Part shown: positions 51,037-60,018 of the stretch, piece by piece
How the letters are laid out: each line of letters opens with the position of its first letter
Numbering within the stretch: position 1 is the first letter of the stretch
From: Mucilaginibacter gotjawali
Lineage (GTDB): Bacteria > Bacteroidota > Bacteroidia > Sphingobacteriales > Sphingobacteriaceae
Reading direction: 5' to 3'
Length of the DNA stretch: 64,000 nt
Assembly: GCF_002355435.1 (NCBI RefSeq)
Contig: NZ_AP017313.1
Span: 4,588,001 to 4,652,000, forward strand
Translations under genes and position numbers: made by a program
Notes under the pieces: model-generated
What the model was told of the DNA's origin: nothing
The model's input: only the letters and a program-made list of their open reading frames with translations
The model's database searches: none

Positions 51037-51300
51037 GCAGTTATCATTATAAAATAAACCAACCGCTTATCTTTATGCGCGGCAATCCGCCACAGCAGCG
51101 CATCGGCTGCTTTATCATCAGGCAACGTTTGCCTTAATACATCTGCCGCATTTTTATACCTATGTTTCAGCCAGGTTAGCCAGGCCATGGTAGTTGATAT
51201 AACCCTCCTCTCCATCAACAATAACAGCTATAGCAGAACACCTGGTGGCATTACTTTTTTCGTTAGTCATTCCAAATACCTGCCAGAGCCCTTGAAACAT
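51037..51300 (-). pseudogene. Possible remnant of a serine-hydrolase/beta-lactamase gene
   Basis: On the minus strand, from ATG 51300, 46 residues read MFQGLWQVFGMTNEKS to NLAET before TAG at 51160-51162. The part AVIVDGEEGYINYHGLANL resembles the N-terminal strands of beta-lactamase-like serine hydrolases (a gkivyxkGyGlAN pattern). After the stop, another frame continues with protein-like codons (KNAADVLRQTLPDDKAADAL) to the terminator. This looks like a decayed or truncated gene with a frameshift. Evidence is weak and short. Confidence 0.35.
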
Positions 51301-51391
51301 GGGTAAAATCTAATCTTTAACATTAATTAACCAAACCGCCCTGTAACTTTTGCAAATTAACTTTCATCTTAGCTTAAACATTCCTTACCGC

Positions 51392-53848
51392 ATGAAATTT
51401 ATTTTACTTTTTTCATTTTCACTACTCCTCAGTCTCCATTTAGAAGCCCAGCTCACTACCATTAGCGGTAAAATAACCGATGAGTATGGTAAGCCTGTGC
51501 CATTTGCAAGTGTTTATGTCAAAAACACTACGCGCGGCACATCGGCCAATGGCGAAGGTGTATATATCCTGCAGTTAAAACCTGGAAATTATGAAGTGGC
51601 ATACAAAGCGGTTGGTTATCAACAGGAGAGCCGGAAAACTGCGCTCACCGGCAGCCAGGTGATCAATATCGTATTAAAGACCGAAACCTACCAACTTGCG
51701 GATGTTACAGTAGCATCGGGCGGCGAAGACCCGGCCTACGGCATCATCAGAAAGGCCATCAAAAAGCGCAAAGAACACCTTAACGAAGTGAATGCCTACA
51801 CCTGCGGGGTGTATATAAAAGGCATGCAAAAATTATTAGGCGCACCAAAAAAGATCCTTGGGTTTGATGTTCAAAAATTTGCCAGGGAAAACGGGCTCGA
51901 CTCGAACAGGAAAGGCATTTTATACCTGTCGGAGTCGGAATCGAAATACAGCTTTAAACGGCCTGGTGACGTACACGAGGAAATGATCTCGTCAAAAGTA
52001 TCCGGCAGCAACCAGGCATTCAGCTTTAACCGGGCATCGGACCTTGAAGTAAATTTTTACAATAACATCCAGAACTGGGAAGGCATCAGCAACAGGCCGG
52101 TGATCTCACCTATTGCCGATAATGCGCTATTTTATTATACCTATAAATATATCGGCTTTTCTACCGAGAATGGCCAAACCGTCGATAAGATACAGGTTAA
52201 ACCTAAAAGGATATATGATGCATGTTTCCAGGGTTACATTTATATATTGGAAGATAGCTGGCGCATTTATGGCCTCAACCTTTTTATCACCAAAAAACAG
52301 AACATCAACTTTGTAGATACCCTGCGGCTGAATGAACAATTTTTCCCTGTGAGCGAAAAAGCTTGGATGCCCTCGTCGCTTAAGTTCGACTTTACGGCAG
52401 GCTTGCTTGGATTTAAAGTCGGCGGATACTATATCTCGGTTTACAAAGACTACGACCTTTCGCCGACTTTCACTAAAAAAGAGTTTTCGGAAGTGTGGCG
52501 CATCGATAAGGGTGTAAATAAAAAGGATTCGGCATTTTGGGAGAACGAACGGCCGGTGCCGTTAACTGCCGAAGAAAAAACGGACTACAAAAATAAAGCG
52601 GTACTGGCCGCAAAAAAAGAGTCCAAACCCTATCTTGATTCACTGGATAAGGTGAACAACCAATTTAAACCTGACAAATTTTTATTAAGCGGGTATCGGC
52701 ACAGTAACCGGTACGACCATGAATATTATAACTTCGACCCGGCCATTACTGCCATTAAGTTTAATACCGTGCAGGGGTTTGCCATTAACTACGGTGCATC
52801 CTACAGCAAACAAATTGATACGGCTAATAACCGTTACCTTTTTATAGGAGCTAAAGCCGGGTATGGTTTTTCGGATAAAAAATTTACGGGAAGCGTAACG
52901 GGCGCCGTGCCGGTGGGCGATGCGATGCTCGGCTTTAACGCAGGCTCAGAGATTACCGACCTGAATTATACCAACCCGGTATCCTCGCTGGTTAATACAT
53001 TTTATAGTTTGTTTGAGCGGCAGAATTATGAAAAACTGTACCAGAAACGATTCGTATCGCTGTCGCTTTACAAGCGCATAAGCGGCGGCTGGCAGGCGTA
53101 CGCGGCGGCAGAATGGGCGGACCGTAAATCGCTCGGTAACACGTCTGAATTTAGCTTTTTTAACCCGGGAGACAGGGAATACACCTCAAACAACCCCGTA
53201 CTGCCCGCTGGCAATGCGTTGTTGTTTCCTGAAAATCAATCTTTTAAGGTCACCCTGCGCACTACTTATGATTTTAGCGATAAATATGAGACTTTTCCAA
53301 CGGGCCGGAGATATTTACCCTCGCCCTACCCTACCGTCGGCCTGAGTTACATTAAGGGCATTAAAGGCGCCTTAGGGTCGGATGTGGATTATGACCTTAT
53401 TGCTGCCGATATCTCCAAATCAAACATCAAAACGGGCGTTTTGGGCAATACCTCTTTCTATATTGCTGCCGGAAAATTCCTGAATAACAGCAGCGTTTAT
53501 TACCCCGACTATAAGCAATTTGCAGGTAATGAAGTATTGCTGGCCAACGGCGGCATCAATACTTTCCTGCTGTTAAACTACTATACCTTCAGCACTAATA
53601 CCGAGTATATTGAAGGCCACCTGGAGCAGAATTTCTCCGGCTTTATTTTAAACAAAATCCCATTGTTAAGGAAGCTGAAATTGAAGGAGATTGCCGACAT
53701 CAATTATTTAAGCACACCGGCACTAAAAAACTATACCGAATTAGGTTTTGGGGTGCAATACCTCAACATCAGGCTGATGTATGGCACCTCATTTAACAGC
53801 GGCAGTAATATCAGATCGGCGTTGAGGCTTGGAGTGAGTTTTAAATAG
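51392..53848 (+). CDS. DUF5686 + CarboxypepD_reg-like outer-membrane protein
   Basis: The 818-residue protein starts at ATG 51392 with a signal peptide (cleavage near LEA-Q). A carboxypeptidase-like regulatory domain follows (about residues 20-105, ISGKITDEYGKPVPFASVYV) and then DUF5686 with a large C-terminal barrel (about 470-818). The family is common in Bacteroidota outer membranes, and its function is unknown. The protein has no TonB plug. The gene is single, flanked by repeats. Confidence 0.88.
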   Translation: MKFILLFSFSLLLSLHLEAQLTTISGKITDEYGKPVPFASVYVKNTTRGTSANGEGVYILQLKPGNYEVAYKAVGYQQESRKTALTGSQVINIVLKTETYQLADVTVASGGEDPAYGIIRKAIKKRKEHLNEVNAYTCGVYIKGMQKLLGAPKKILGFDVQKFARENGLDSNRKGILYLSESESKYSFKRPGDVHEEMISSKVSGSNQAFSFNRASDLEVNFYNNIQNWEGISNRPVISPIADNALFYYTYKYIGFSTENGQTVDKIQVKPKRIYDACFQGYIYILEDSWRIYGLNLFITKKQNINFVDTLRLNEQFFPVSEKAWMPSSLKFDFTAGLLGFKVGGYYISVYKDYDLSPTFTKKEFSEVWRIDKGVNKKDSAFWENERPVPLTAEEKTDYKNKAVLAAKKESKPYLDSLDKVNNQFKPDKFLLSGYRHSNRYDHEYYNFDPAITAIKFNTVQGFAINYGASYSKQIDTANNRYLFIGAKAGYGFSDKKFTGSVTGAVPVGDAMLGFNAGSEITDLNYTNPVSSLVNTFYSLFERQNYEKLYQKRFVSLSLYKRISGGWQAYAAAEWADRKSLGNTSEFSFFNPGDREYTSNNPVLPAGNALLFPENQSFKVTLRTTYDFSDKYETFPTGRRYLPSPYPTVGLSYIKGIKGALGSDVDYDLIAADISKSNIKTGVLGNTSFYIAAGKFLNNSSVYYPDYKQFAGNEVLLANGGINTFLLLNYYTFSTNTEYIEGHLEQNFSGFILNKIPLLRKLKLKEIADINYLSTPALKNYTELGFGVQYLNIRLMYGTSFNSGSNIRSALRLGVSFK

Positions 53849-53917
53849 ATTACAGGGTGTTCTGTCTTCGGGATTTTACGTGCGGCCTATTCTTTTGGGC
53901 TATTGACAAAAAAACCA

Positions 53918-53946
53918 TGAACTATCAACTATGAACCATGAACTAA
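53918..53946. repeat. GAACTATCAACT-type iterated tract
   Basis: CCATGAACTATCAACTATGA then ACCATGAACTAA, a one-arm relative of the inverted repeat at 565-637. It lies just before dapA. Confidence 0.6.
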
Positions 53947-53983
53947 TAGCAATTTGCTATATTAGCACCCTTTAATTATTGAG

Positions 53984-54862
53984 ATGAATAAATTTTACGG
54001 GACAGGCGTTGCCATCATAACGCCTTTTCATGCAGACGGACAGGTAGATTACGATGCATTGGGCAGAGTAATTAACCATTTGATTGACGGCGGGGTAGAA
54101 TACCTGGTTTCCCTGGGTACTACCGGCGAAAGCGCCACCCTGAGCAATGAGGAACGAAAACAGGTTTGGGCCTTTACCTCGGGCGTAGTTAAGGGGCGTG
54201 TGGGCCTGGTAGCCGGCATTGGCGGCAACAATACCCACGAAGTGGTGGAACAAGTAAAACAGTTTGATACAACCGGGTACGATGCCATTTTATCGGCCAG
54301 CCCGCATTATAACAAGCCCACACAGGAAGGCATTTACCAGCATTACAAGGCAATAGCGCAGGCAGCAACATTGCCTGTTATTTTATATAATGTACCCAGC
54401 CGTACCGGCAGCAATGTAAATGCTGACACAGTTGTAAGGCTGGCACATGATTTTAAAAATATTATTGGTATAAAGGAGGCTGGCGGCAATTTCGACCAGA
54501 TCAACCAGATCATGCGGGATAAACCCGCCGATTTCCTGATGATCTCGGGCGATGACCCGGTTACTTTGCCCATGATGGCATTGGGTGGTGTTGGTGTTAT
54601 ATCCGTAACCGGTAATGTTTTGCCGCGCCAAACATCGGATATGGTACGGCTATGTCTTGACGGAAATTACAAAGCCGCTCAGATCATACATTCCAACCTG
54701 ATTGACTTTACGCGCCTGATGTTTGTTGAAGGCAGTCCTGCCGGAGCAAAAACTGCGCTGAAACACCTTGGGCTTTGCGAAGATCATTTACGCCTCCCAT
54801 TGGTACAGGTAAGCGCCGGTACTGCCGGAAAGATAGCTGCCGAATTAAAGAAATTCATATAA
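53984..54862 (+). CDS. dapA: 4-hydroxy-tetrahydrodipicolinate synthase
   Basis: DapA condenses pyruvate with aspartate semialdehyde, first step of the lysine/DAP branch. The 292-residue TIM barrel has its catalytic residues: Lys164 (IIGIKEA) for the Schiff base, Tyr135 (LYNVPSRTG), Thr46/Thr47 (GTTGES) and Tyr109. Start and length are typical. It supplies diaminopimelate for the wall. It is a single gene closed by a strong terminator. Confidence 0.96.
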   Translation: MNKFYGTGVAIITPFHADGQVDYDALGRVINHLIDGGVEYLVSLGTTGESATLSNEERKQVWAFTSGVVKGRVGLVAGIGGNNTHEVVEQVKQFDTTGYDAILSASPHYNKPTQEGIYQHYKAIAQAATLPVILYNVPSRTGSNVNADTVVRLAHDFKNIIGIKEAGGNFDQINQIMRDKPADFLMISGDDPVTLPMMALGGVGVISVTGNVLPRQTSDMVRLCLDGNYKAAQIIHSNLIDFTRLMFVEGSPAGAKTALKHLGLCEDHLRLPLVQVSAGTAGKIAAELKKFI

Positions 54863-54864
54863 AT

Positions 54865-54900
54865 AAAAAACCCGCCCTAATTGGTAAGGGCGGGTTTTTT
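54865..54900. terminator. Bidirectional terminator after dapA
   Basis: AAAAAACCCGCCCT (54865-54878) and AGGGCGGGTTTTTT (54887-54900) form a 14-bp stem between convergent dapA and the histone-like gene. Confidence 0.92.
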
Positions 54901-54935
54901 ATTGGAATAAAGCTTTTGTAAGCCTTTTGTTGAAA

Positions 54936-55112
54936 CTAAGCTTTGTTCTTCGCTTCCTGAACTTCCAAACGAATAGCTTGGGCTAAATTCTTGAGATCTT
55001 GCATTCCCTTACGAACGCGGGTGCCAGCTGCGCTGTTACCCTTGTTGTAAAATTTGTCAGCATCTGCTTCCAAAGACGCTACTAGTTCTTTTACTTCAGT
55101 AAATTTTTTCAT
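54936..55112 (-). CDS. Histone H1-like (Hc1-type) small protein
   Basis: The 58-residue protein starts MKKFTEVKELVASLEADADK, continues with NKGNSAAGTRVRKGMQDLKN and ends in QEAKNKA. It matches the short histone-H1-like family of Bacteroidota, basic at Arg/Lys positions in a helix, thought to bind DNA. Its function is not established. It is too short to be listed by length-based gene finding but has a clear start and codon use. An AGGAGT lies just upstream of the ATG, an unusual clear Shine-Dalgarno for this window. It is convergent with dapA. Confidence 0.85.
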   Translation of the reverse strand: MKKFTEVKELVASLEADADKFYNKGNSAAGTRVRKGMQDLKNLAQAIRLEVQEAKNKA

Positions 55113-55455
55113 TTCAGTTACTCCTTTTTAAAAATATTGAGGTTTATTGTTTTGTAAAGCTAATCTAAACTGTTTTTTCTAAATTAAAAACTTTTAACGC
55201 ATAAAAATAACGCCTTTAAAGTGGTTTTTTTTAACATTTAAGCGAAGTTAGTAATATTAAATACATATTAGATATTTCGTCACCATAGCAAAACTTATTT
55301 AATATACCCACACCCTGCCAATTTGATGATAATATTTAATCATAAATTAGCCAATAATTAAAACAAAACGATTTCAAGTTCAAAAACACGTTAAATATTG
55401 GCAGATTGCTATATTTTTAATACTCTGCCAAAAAGTAGTATTAAAGACTTAATTG
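55113..55455. other. Gene-free gap (343 bp), AT-rich
   Basis: The left end is the leader of the histone-like gene. The rest is A/T-rich with no coding frame, terminator or strong palindrome that I can see. Confidence 0.4.
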
Positions 55456-56871
55456 CTATAATATTTCCGGATAATATTGATGTGTTTTGATGATCAATTC
55501 GCCGAATAATGTATTGGCCCATGCAAACCATTTGCGTGTAAAGTCAGTTGGATCGTCTTTATTGAATGATTCATGCATAAAACCGGTATTGGCATGGGTG
55601 GTTTTCAGCCAATGGATGCACTTTATGATCTCATTTTTATCGGTTGAGGTTAGCCCGCGCATGATAATGCTCATTGGCCAGATATAATTCATGCCTACGT
55701 GCGGCCCTCCTACCCCTTCGGCAGCCTTGCCTTTAAAAAAGTAAGGGTTGGCGCTGCTCAACACCATACGGCGGGTATTCAGGTAAAGCGGATCATGGTT
55801 TGATAAAGCGCCAAGGTATGGCAATGCCAGTAAGCAAGGCACGTTCGCGTCGTCCATAAATAGTTGGTTACCAAAACCGTCAACCTCATACGCCAATACT
55901 TTTCCATAAACCGGGTGTTGCTTGGTTGCATATTTCTCAATGGCGGCATGAACTTCTGTTGCCAGCACCTTACATTCTGCCGAGGTTTTACTGTCTTTGC
56001 CTATAACGAGGAACATTTCGGCCATTTGCTTTAAACTAACGACGGCGAAATAATTGGAAGGGATTAAAAAAGGGTATATCGTAGCATCATCAGATGGCCG
56101 GAAGATGGAACAGATCAACCCGACGGGTTTAACGGGGTTACCAAAACCGCCATTAGGAGCGGTATCGCTGGCTACCTCGGTACGCCGCTGGAAATGATAG
56201 GGGCCAGGGCCATTTTTACGTTGTTGTTCTTTAAAAGTAAAGAGAATGCGTTTACCTGCCTTTTGCCAGTTTTCGTCGAAGAAACTGTTGTCGCCGCTGG
56301 TTTTCCAGTAATTATAGGCCAAACGGATGGGGTAACAAAGCGAATCCACCTCCCATTTTCGCTCATGCAGCTCAGGCTTCATATCGGTGCGGTCACTGTC
56401 CCATTCGCTGCCGGTAGGGCCGGCATTAAAGGCGTTGGCATAAGGATCGATCAGTACACAGGCAGCCTGCCGGTTTAATACGCCTTTGATAAGGTTTCTA
56501 AGTTCGGCATCTTCCTTTACCAGGGGCAGATAGGGCCAAACCTGTGCGGAGGAATCGCGCATCCACATGGCATCAATATCGCCGGTGATAACAAAGGTAT
56601 CGGGGCGGCCGTTTTTAACGGAATAATTAACTGTGGTATCCAGCGTATTGGGGTAGCAGTTTTCAAACAGCCAGGCCAATTCAGGATCTTTAATTGCTGC
56701 CTTTACTTTGCTAATCTTCGCCTCTACGGCTTTGCTGGTAAATTTGCGGCTGGCAAGCGGCGGCCGTTTACTTTCGAATCTATTGGCGCCGAACCATGTT
56801 GGTTTAAGGCCCATCCCTATTCCGGCGGTGGTTATCCCGTTAATTTTTATAAAATCGCGACGTGTTAGCAT
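55456..56871 (-). CDS. GH125 family alpha-1,6-mannosidase
   Basis: The 471-residue protein is a GH125 (DUF1237) exo-alpha-1,6-mannosidase. Features: Tat-like start LTRRDFIKINGITTAGIGM, then GDIDAMWMRDSSAQVWPYL with the catalytic Asp region (about residues 98-118), SEWDSDRTDMKP and the C-terminal FAWANTLFGELI. The enzyme removes mannose from alpha-mannosides. Export would be by Tat or as a periplasmic protein. No other PUL gene is next to it, which is unusual for a GH125 in Bacteroidota. Its stop comes after a run of AT-rich DNA. Confidence 0.92.
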   Translation of the reverse strand: MLTRRDFIKINGITTAGIGMGLKPTWFGANRFESKRPPLASRKFTSKAVEAKISKVKAAIKDPELAWLFENCYPNTLDTTVNYSVKNGRPDTFVITGDIDAMWMRDSSAQVWPYLPLVKEDAELRNLIKGVLNRQAACVLIDPYANAFNAGPTGSEWDSDRTDMKPELHERKWEVDSLCYPIRLAYNYWKTSGDNSFFDENWQKAGKRILFTFKEQQRKNGPGPYHFQRRTEVASDTAPNGGFGNPVKPVGLICSIFRPSDDATIYPFLIPSNYFAVVSLKQMAEMFLVIGKDSKTSAECKVLATEVHAAIEKYATKQHPVYGKVLAYEVDGFGNQLFMDDANVPCLLALPYLGALSNHDPLYLNTRRMVLSSANPYFFKGKAAEGVGGPHVGMNYIWPMSIIMRGLTSTDKNEIIKCIHWLKTTHANTGFMHESFNKDDPTDFTRKWFAWANTLFGELIIKTHQYYPEIL

Positions 56872-56900
56872 GGTGTTTCAATTGGTAAGCTGTAAAAGTA

Positions 56901-56929
56901 AAAAAGCCCTCCGGATTACCGAAAGGCTT
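56901..56929 (-). terminator. Terminator after the sensor kinase
   Basis: AAGCC...GGCTT with an inner CGG/CCG stem (56904-56929) and an A-run before it, which is a T-run on the minus strand. Confidence 0.65.
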
Positions 56930-56959
56930 ACAAATATTTTATTACCTCTTGTTTAAAAA

Positions 56960-58336
56960 TTACAATGGCAATGCTACAATAAAAGAAGTCCCTTTGCCTG
57001 GCAGGGATTTTACTGTAATGGTACCGTTCATTTCTTCAATGGCTTGTTTGGCAAAGTACAACCCGAGGCCCATACTTTTTTTGTTGGTGCCGGATTTAAA
57101 GTACTTTTTAAATATATTTTCTTTTTGGTCGGACTTTATGCCCAGGCCATTATCCTCAATTTCAATAATACACTGCTCATCTTTACGGTACGATTTTACC
57201 TTGATCCATTGTTCAGGCTTATTAAAATCAGCATATTTAACGGCATTGGAGATCAGGTTATTAAAAACCACTTTTATATCGGCGATATTGCATTTAAGTT
57301 CCCATACTTCCAGTTCGCTCAAAAAATTCACCTTATGTCCATCGGCAAAAAAACTGTTCTGGTTTTTTATATCGTTTACCAATTCCACCAGGTTGCAAAT
57401 TTCTTCCTTTTTAGTGCTTTCGTTCCGGATGGTATTTAAAACATCACGAATGTATTTATCCTGCAGCTCAAGCGTTTCGCGCATCATTTCGGTATAATCC
57501 GGAAGCCTGGTGATATCTTTTTCGCGCTCCAGCACCGAAACCAGGCCAGTTAACGACGCAATAGGCGACCTTAAATCATGAGTAACCGAATAGGCGAATT
57601 TTTTGATGCGCTCGTTCATGTTATTTAATGCTTTGTTTTGCTCCAGAATTACTTTTTGCGAAGTATGCAACTTGCGGAGCATAATACCGGCCAGCAAGGC
57701 CGAACAAAGTAGTATGATAAAAGGAATAACCAGGTCGAGAATAAATACATAATGGTCGACCATCCGAGATGTATCACCCAATATAGCTGAAAAGTTCTGT
57801 TGTTTGATGGTGAGATTATCAGAGATGGTATTGACCCGTAATATCAAACCATCGCCATCTACAGGCTTTCCTGCAGTAACATCGCGATGCGCGGTGACGC
57901 CGATGGCGTTTAATTTGGACACCAGCATATCAGCCTGCTGCCAGGTTTCGATGGCTGTTTTAAAGAAAGGCTTGTTTTTGAATTGGCTGAAAAACCAAAC
58001 CAATTGCGGCAGGTCCTCTTTGTTATTCCCGCCCATTAAAAAGCCGATGCGGGCTATCCGGGTATCTTTACCCAACATAAGTGCTTCCCGCGCGATGCTA
58101 TCGCCTTTAGGAATGCTGATATCACTTTTAAAATACAGGTAATCAACTTCATCATGCGAGTTAAGGTAGCTGACCAGGTGCCTGGTGGCATCTTTTTCGC
58201 CTTTTGCATATTGGGCTTCGAAATTTATATAGGCCCTTGTGGATGAAATAATTTTTACTGCATAGTAATGTGTAACGCTGATTGCAGCAGTGGCAATTAA
58301 CACAATTAAAGTTAAGGAAATGATCACTCTCTTCAT
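56960..58336 (-). CDS. Sensor histidine kinase
   Basis: The 458-residue protein has an N-terminal helix (about residues 5-27), an extracytoplasmic sensor domain (about 28-196), a second helix (about 197-220), a coiled linker, HisKA with His253 (VTHDLRSPIA) and an HATPase domain (N box NNLISNAVKYA, G1 EDNGLGI, G2 GLGLYFAK). It should phosphorylate an unknown response regulator; none is next to it. The sensor domain is not a recognised family. It is closed by a terminator. The gene to its left is GH125, but no link is evident. Confidence 0.92.
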   Translation of the reverse strand: MKRVIISLTLIVLIATAAISVTHYYAVKIISSTRAYINFEAQYAKGEKDATRHLVSYLNSHDEVDYLYFKSDISIPKGDSIAREALMLGKDTRIARIGFLMGGNNKEDLPQLVWFFSQFKNKPFFKTAIETWQQADMLVSKLNAIGVTAHRDVTAGKPVDGDGLILRVNTISDNLTIKQQNFSAILGDTSRMVDHYVFILDLVIPFIILLCSALLAGIMLRKLHTSQKVILEQNKALNNMNERIKKFAYSVTHDLRSPIASLTGLVSVLEREKDITRLPDYTEMMRETLELQDKYIRDVLNTIRNESTKKEEICNLVELVNDIKNQNSFFADGHKVNFLSELEVWELKCNIADIKVVFNNLISNAVKYADFNKPEQWIKVKSYRKDEQCIIEIEDNGLGIKSDQKENIFKKYFKSGTNKKSMGLGLYFAKQAIEEMNGTITVKSLPGKGTSFIVALPL

Positions 58337-58507
58337 TACAACAGCACGCCGGTGGGTTAAAGATTGTCTTCAGATCAAGAAAACACAAACCGGTTTGCTT
58401 ACTTTGTACGGAATTACAAACGCAGAGTTGTATTGTTTTACAAAAAAGGACCAATAGTTGACAAAGCCACTATTTGATTTAAGAGCGCCCGGGCGAATAC
58501 AACGATA

Positions 58508-58540
58508 CAAAAAAAGCCTCCCGGAATACCGGAAGGCTTT
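58508..58540 (-). terminator. Terminator after the serine-palmitoyltransferase-like gene
   Basis: AAAGCCT-CCGG (58513-58524) with CCGG-AAGGCTTT (58529-58540) and an A-run in front, on the minus strand a T-run. Confidence 0.82.
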
Positions 58541-58561
58541 GAATATCTGATTTGTGCATGA

Positions 58562-59806
58562 CTATGCCACCACCATTCTGTTCTCTTTATAATAACCTGC
58601 TTTTAACTTTTCAGCCATTTCACTGTAAGCATCCAATGTTCTTTGAACATCCTCCAGGCTGTGTGCCGCGGTAGGGATCAGCCTTAACAGGATCAAGCCT
58701 TTCGGGATCACCGGGTAGATCACAATGGAGCAAAAGATGCCGTAGTTTTCGCGCAGGTCGCGGGTTAACGCGGTAGCCTCATATAGTTCTCCTTCTAAAA
58801 ATACCGGGGTAACCATGGTATTGGTAACACCCAGGTTAAAACCGCGTTCTTTCAGTCCGTTTTGTAAAGCATTGGTAATCGCCCATAGCTTTTCGCGTAG
58901 TTCCGGTTTTGAACGCAACAATTCAAGTCTTTTTTTCAAACCTAACACCATCGGCATAGGCAATGCCTTGGCAAATATCTGCGAGCGCATGTTATAGCGC
59001 AGGTAATCAACAATTTGTTTGTCGGCAGCAACAAAGGCTCCTATCCCGGCCATTGACTTGGCGAAGGTGCCAAAGTAAATATCAATGCCTTCAACACAAT
59101 CCTGTTCTTCATGTGTGCCTGCGCCGGTTTTACCCATTGTTCCGAAACCGTGGGCATCATCAACCAAAATACGGAAGTTGAATTTATCTTTCAGGGCAAC
59201 TATCTCTTTCAACTTGCCCTGCGCACCTGACATGCCAAAAACGCCTTCGGTGATCAGTAAGATGCCACCACCGGTGGTTGCTGCTAATTTGGTGGCGCGT
59301 TCCAATTGCTTTTCGCAGCTTTCAATATCATTATGCTGATAAACATAACGTTTGCCCATATGCAGCCTCAGGCCGTCAATGATACAGGCATGCGATTCAG
59401 CATCATAAACAATCACATCGTTACGGTCAACCAATGTATCGATGATGGATAACATGCCCTGGTAACCGTAGTTAAGCAAATAGGCATCTTCTTTACCAAC
59501 ATATGCTGCAAGGTCATTTTCCAGTTCTTCGTGGTGCTTTGAGTTGCCCGACATCATACGTGCCCCCATTGGATAAGCCATACCGTAGTCGGCAGCAGCC
59601 TGCGCATCAGCTTCTCTTACTTCGGGATGGTTTGCCAATCCCAGGTAATTGTTAAGGCTCCAAACTAAATGTTCTTTGCCGTTAAACATCATGTGCGCGC
59701 CTATTTCACCCTCAAGTTTTGGGTATGAAAAATAACCATGAGACCATTTTTGGTGTTGCCCAAGCGGGCCACCCATGTTTTTTGATATTTTATCGAATAT
59801 GTCCAA
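58562..59806 (-). CDS. Alpha-oxoamine synthase, likely serine palmitoyltransferase
   Basis: The 414-residue protein is a fold-type I PLP enzyme of the alpha-oxoamine synthase family. PLP Lys250 lies in GTFAKSMAG, Asp217 and His219 in VDDAHG, and the ring-stacking His139 in ESHAC. In Sphingobacteriaceae the enzyme of this type most often makes 3-ketosphinganine from serine and palmitoyl-CoA, the first sphingolipid step; KBL or BioF are alternatives. There is no ATG: the start is TTG at 59804-59806, with a stop just upstream. A TAnnTTTG element lies upstream. Confidence 0.75.
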   Translation of the reverse strand: MDIFDKISKNMGGPLGQHQKWSHGYFSYPKLEGEIGAHMMFNGKEHLVWSLNNYLGLANHPEVREADAQAAADYGMAYPMGARMMSGNSKHHEELENDLAAYVGKEDAYLLNYGYQGMLSIIDTLVDRNDVIVYDAESHACIIDGLRLHMGKRYVYQHNDIESCEKQLERATKLAATTGGGILLITEGVFGMSGAQGKLKEIVALKDKFNFRILVDDAHGFGTMGKTGAGTHEEQDCVEGIDIYFGTFAKSMAGIGAFVAADKQIVDYLRYNMRSQIFAKALPMPMVLGLKKRLELLRSKPELREKLWAITNALQNGLKERGFNLGVTNTMVTPVFLEGELYEATALTRDLRENYGIFCSIVIYPVIPKGLILLRLIPTAAHSLEDVQRTLDAYSEMAEKLKAGYYKENRMVVA

Positions 59807-59827
59807 AATGCTTTCTTATTTAAAGTG

Positions 59828-59835
59828 CAAATATA
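59828..59835 (-). promoter_or_regulatory. Candidate -7 element for the alpha-oxoamine synthase gene
   Basis: On the minus strand TATATTTG matches TAnnTTTG, 21 bases before the TTG start. Confidence 0.45.
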
Positions 59836-59889
59836 GCCCTTAAAGCGTTTAGTAGCAATGGTTATTACTTTTTATAATAGGCTATAAGC

Positions 59890-60016
59890 AGTCCGAGAGT
59901 CGGGAAGACCGAAAGTCCGAAAGGTAAAAATGAAAAAGTCCGAAAGAAAACTAATCTAAGACGATTCTTCTTTCGGACTTCCGGTCCCGATAGCTATCGG
60001 GATTACTGACTTTCGG
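59890..60016. repeat. Intergenic inverted repeat with a GTCCGAAAG word
   Basis: Left part about 59892-59955 repeats AGTCCGAAAGGTAAAAA-type words; right part about 59968-60016 carries the inverse TTTCGGACTTCCGG and TTTCGGACTT, with an inner hairpin CCCGATAGCTATCGGG at 59986-60001. It lies right after ftsZ and may end its transcript. Word differs from the other repeats. Confidence 0.75.
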
Positions 60017-60018
60017 AC

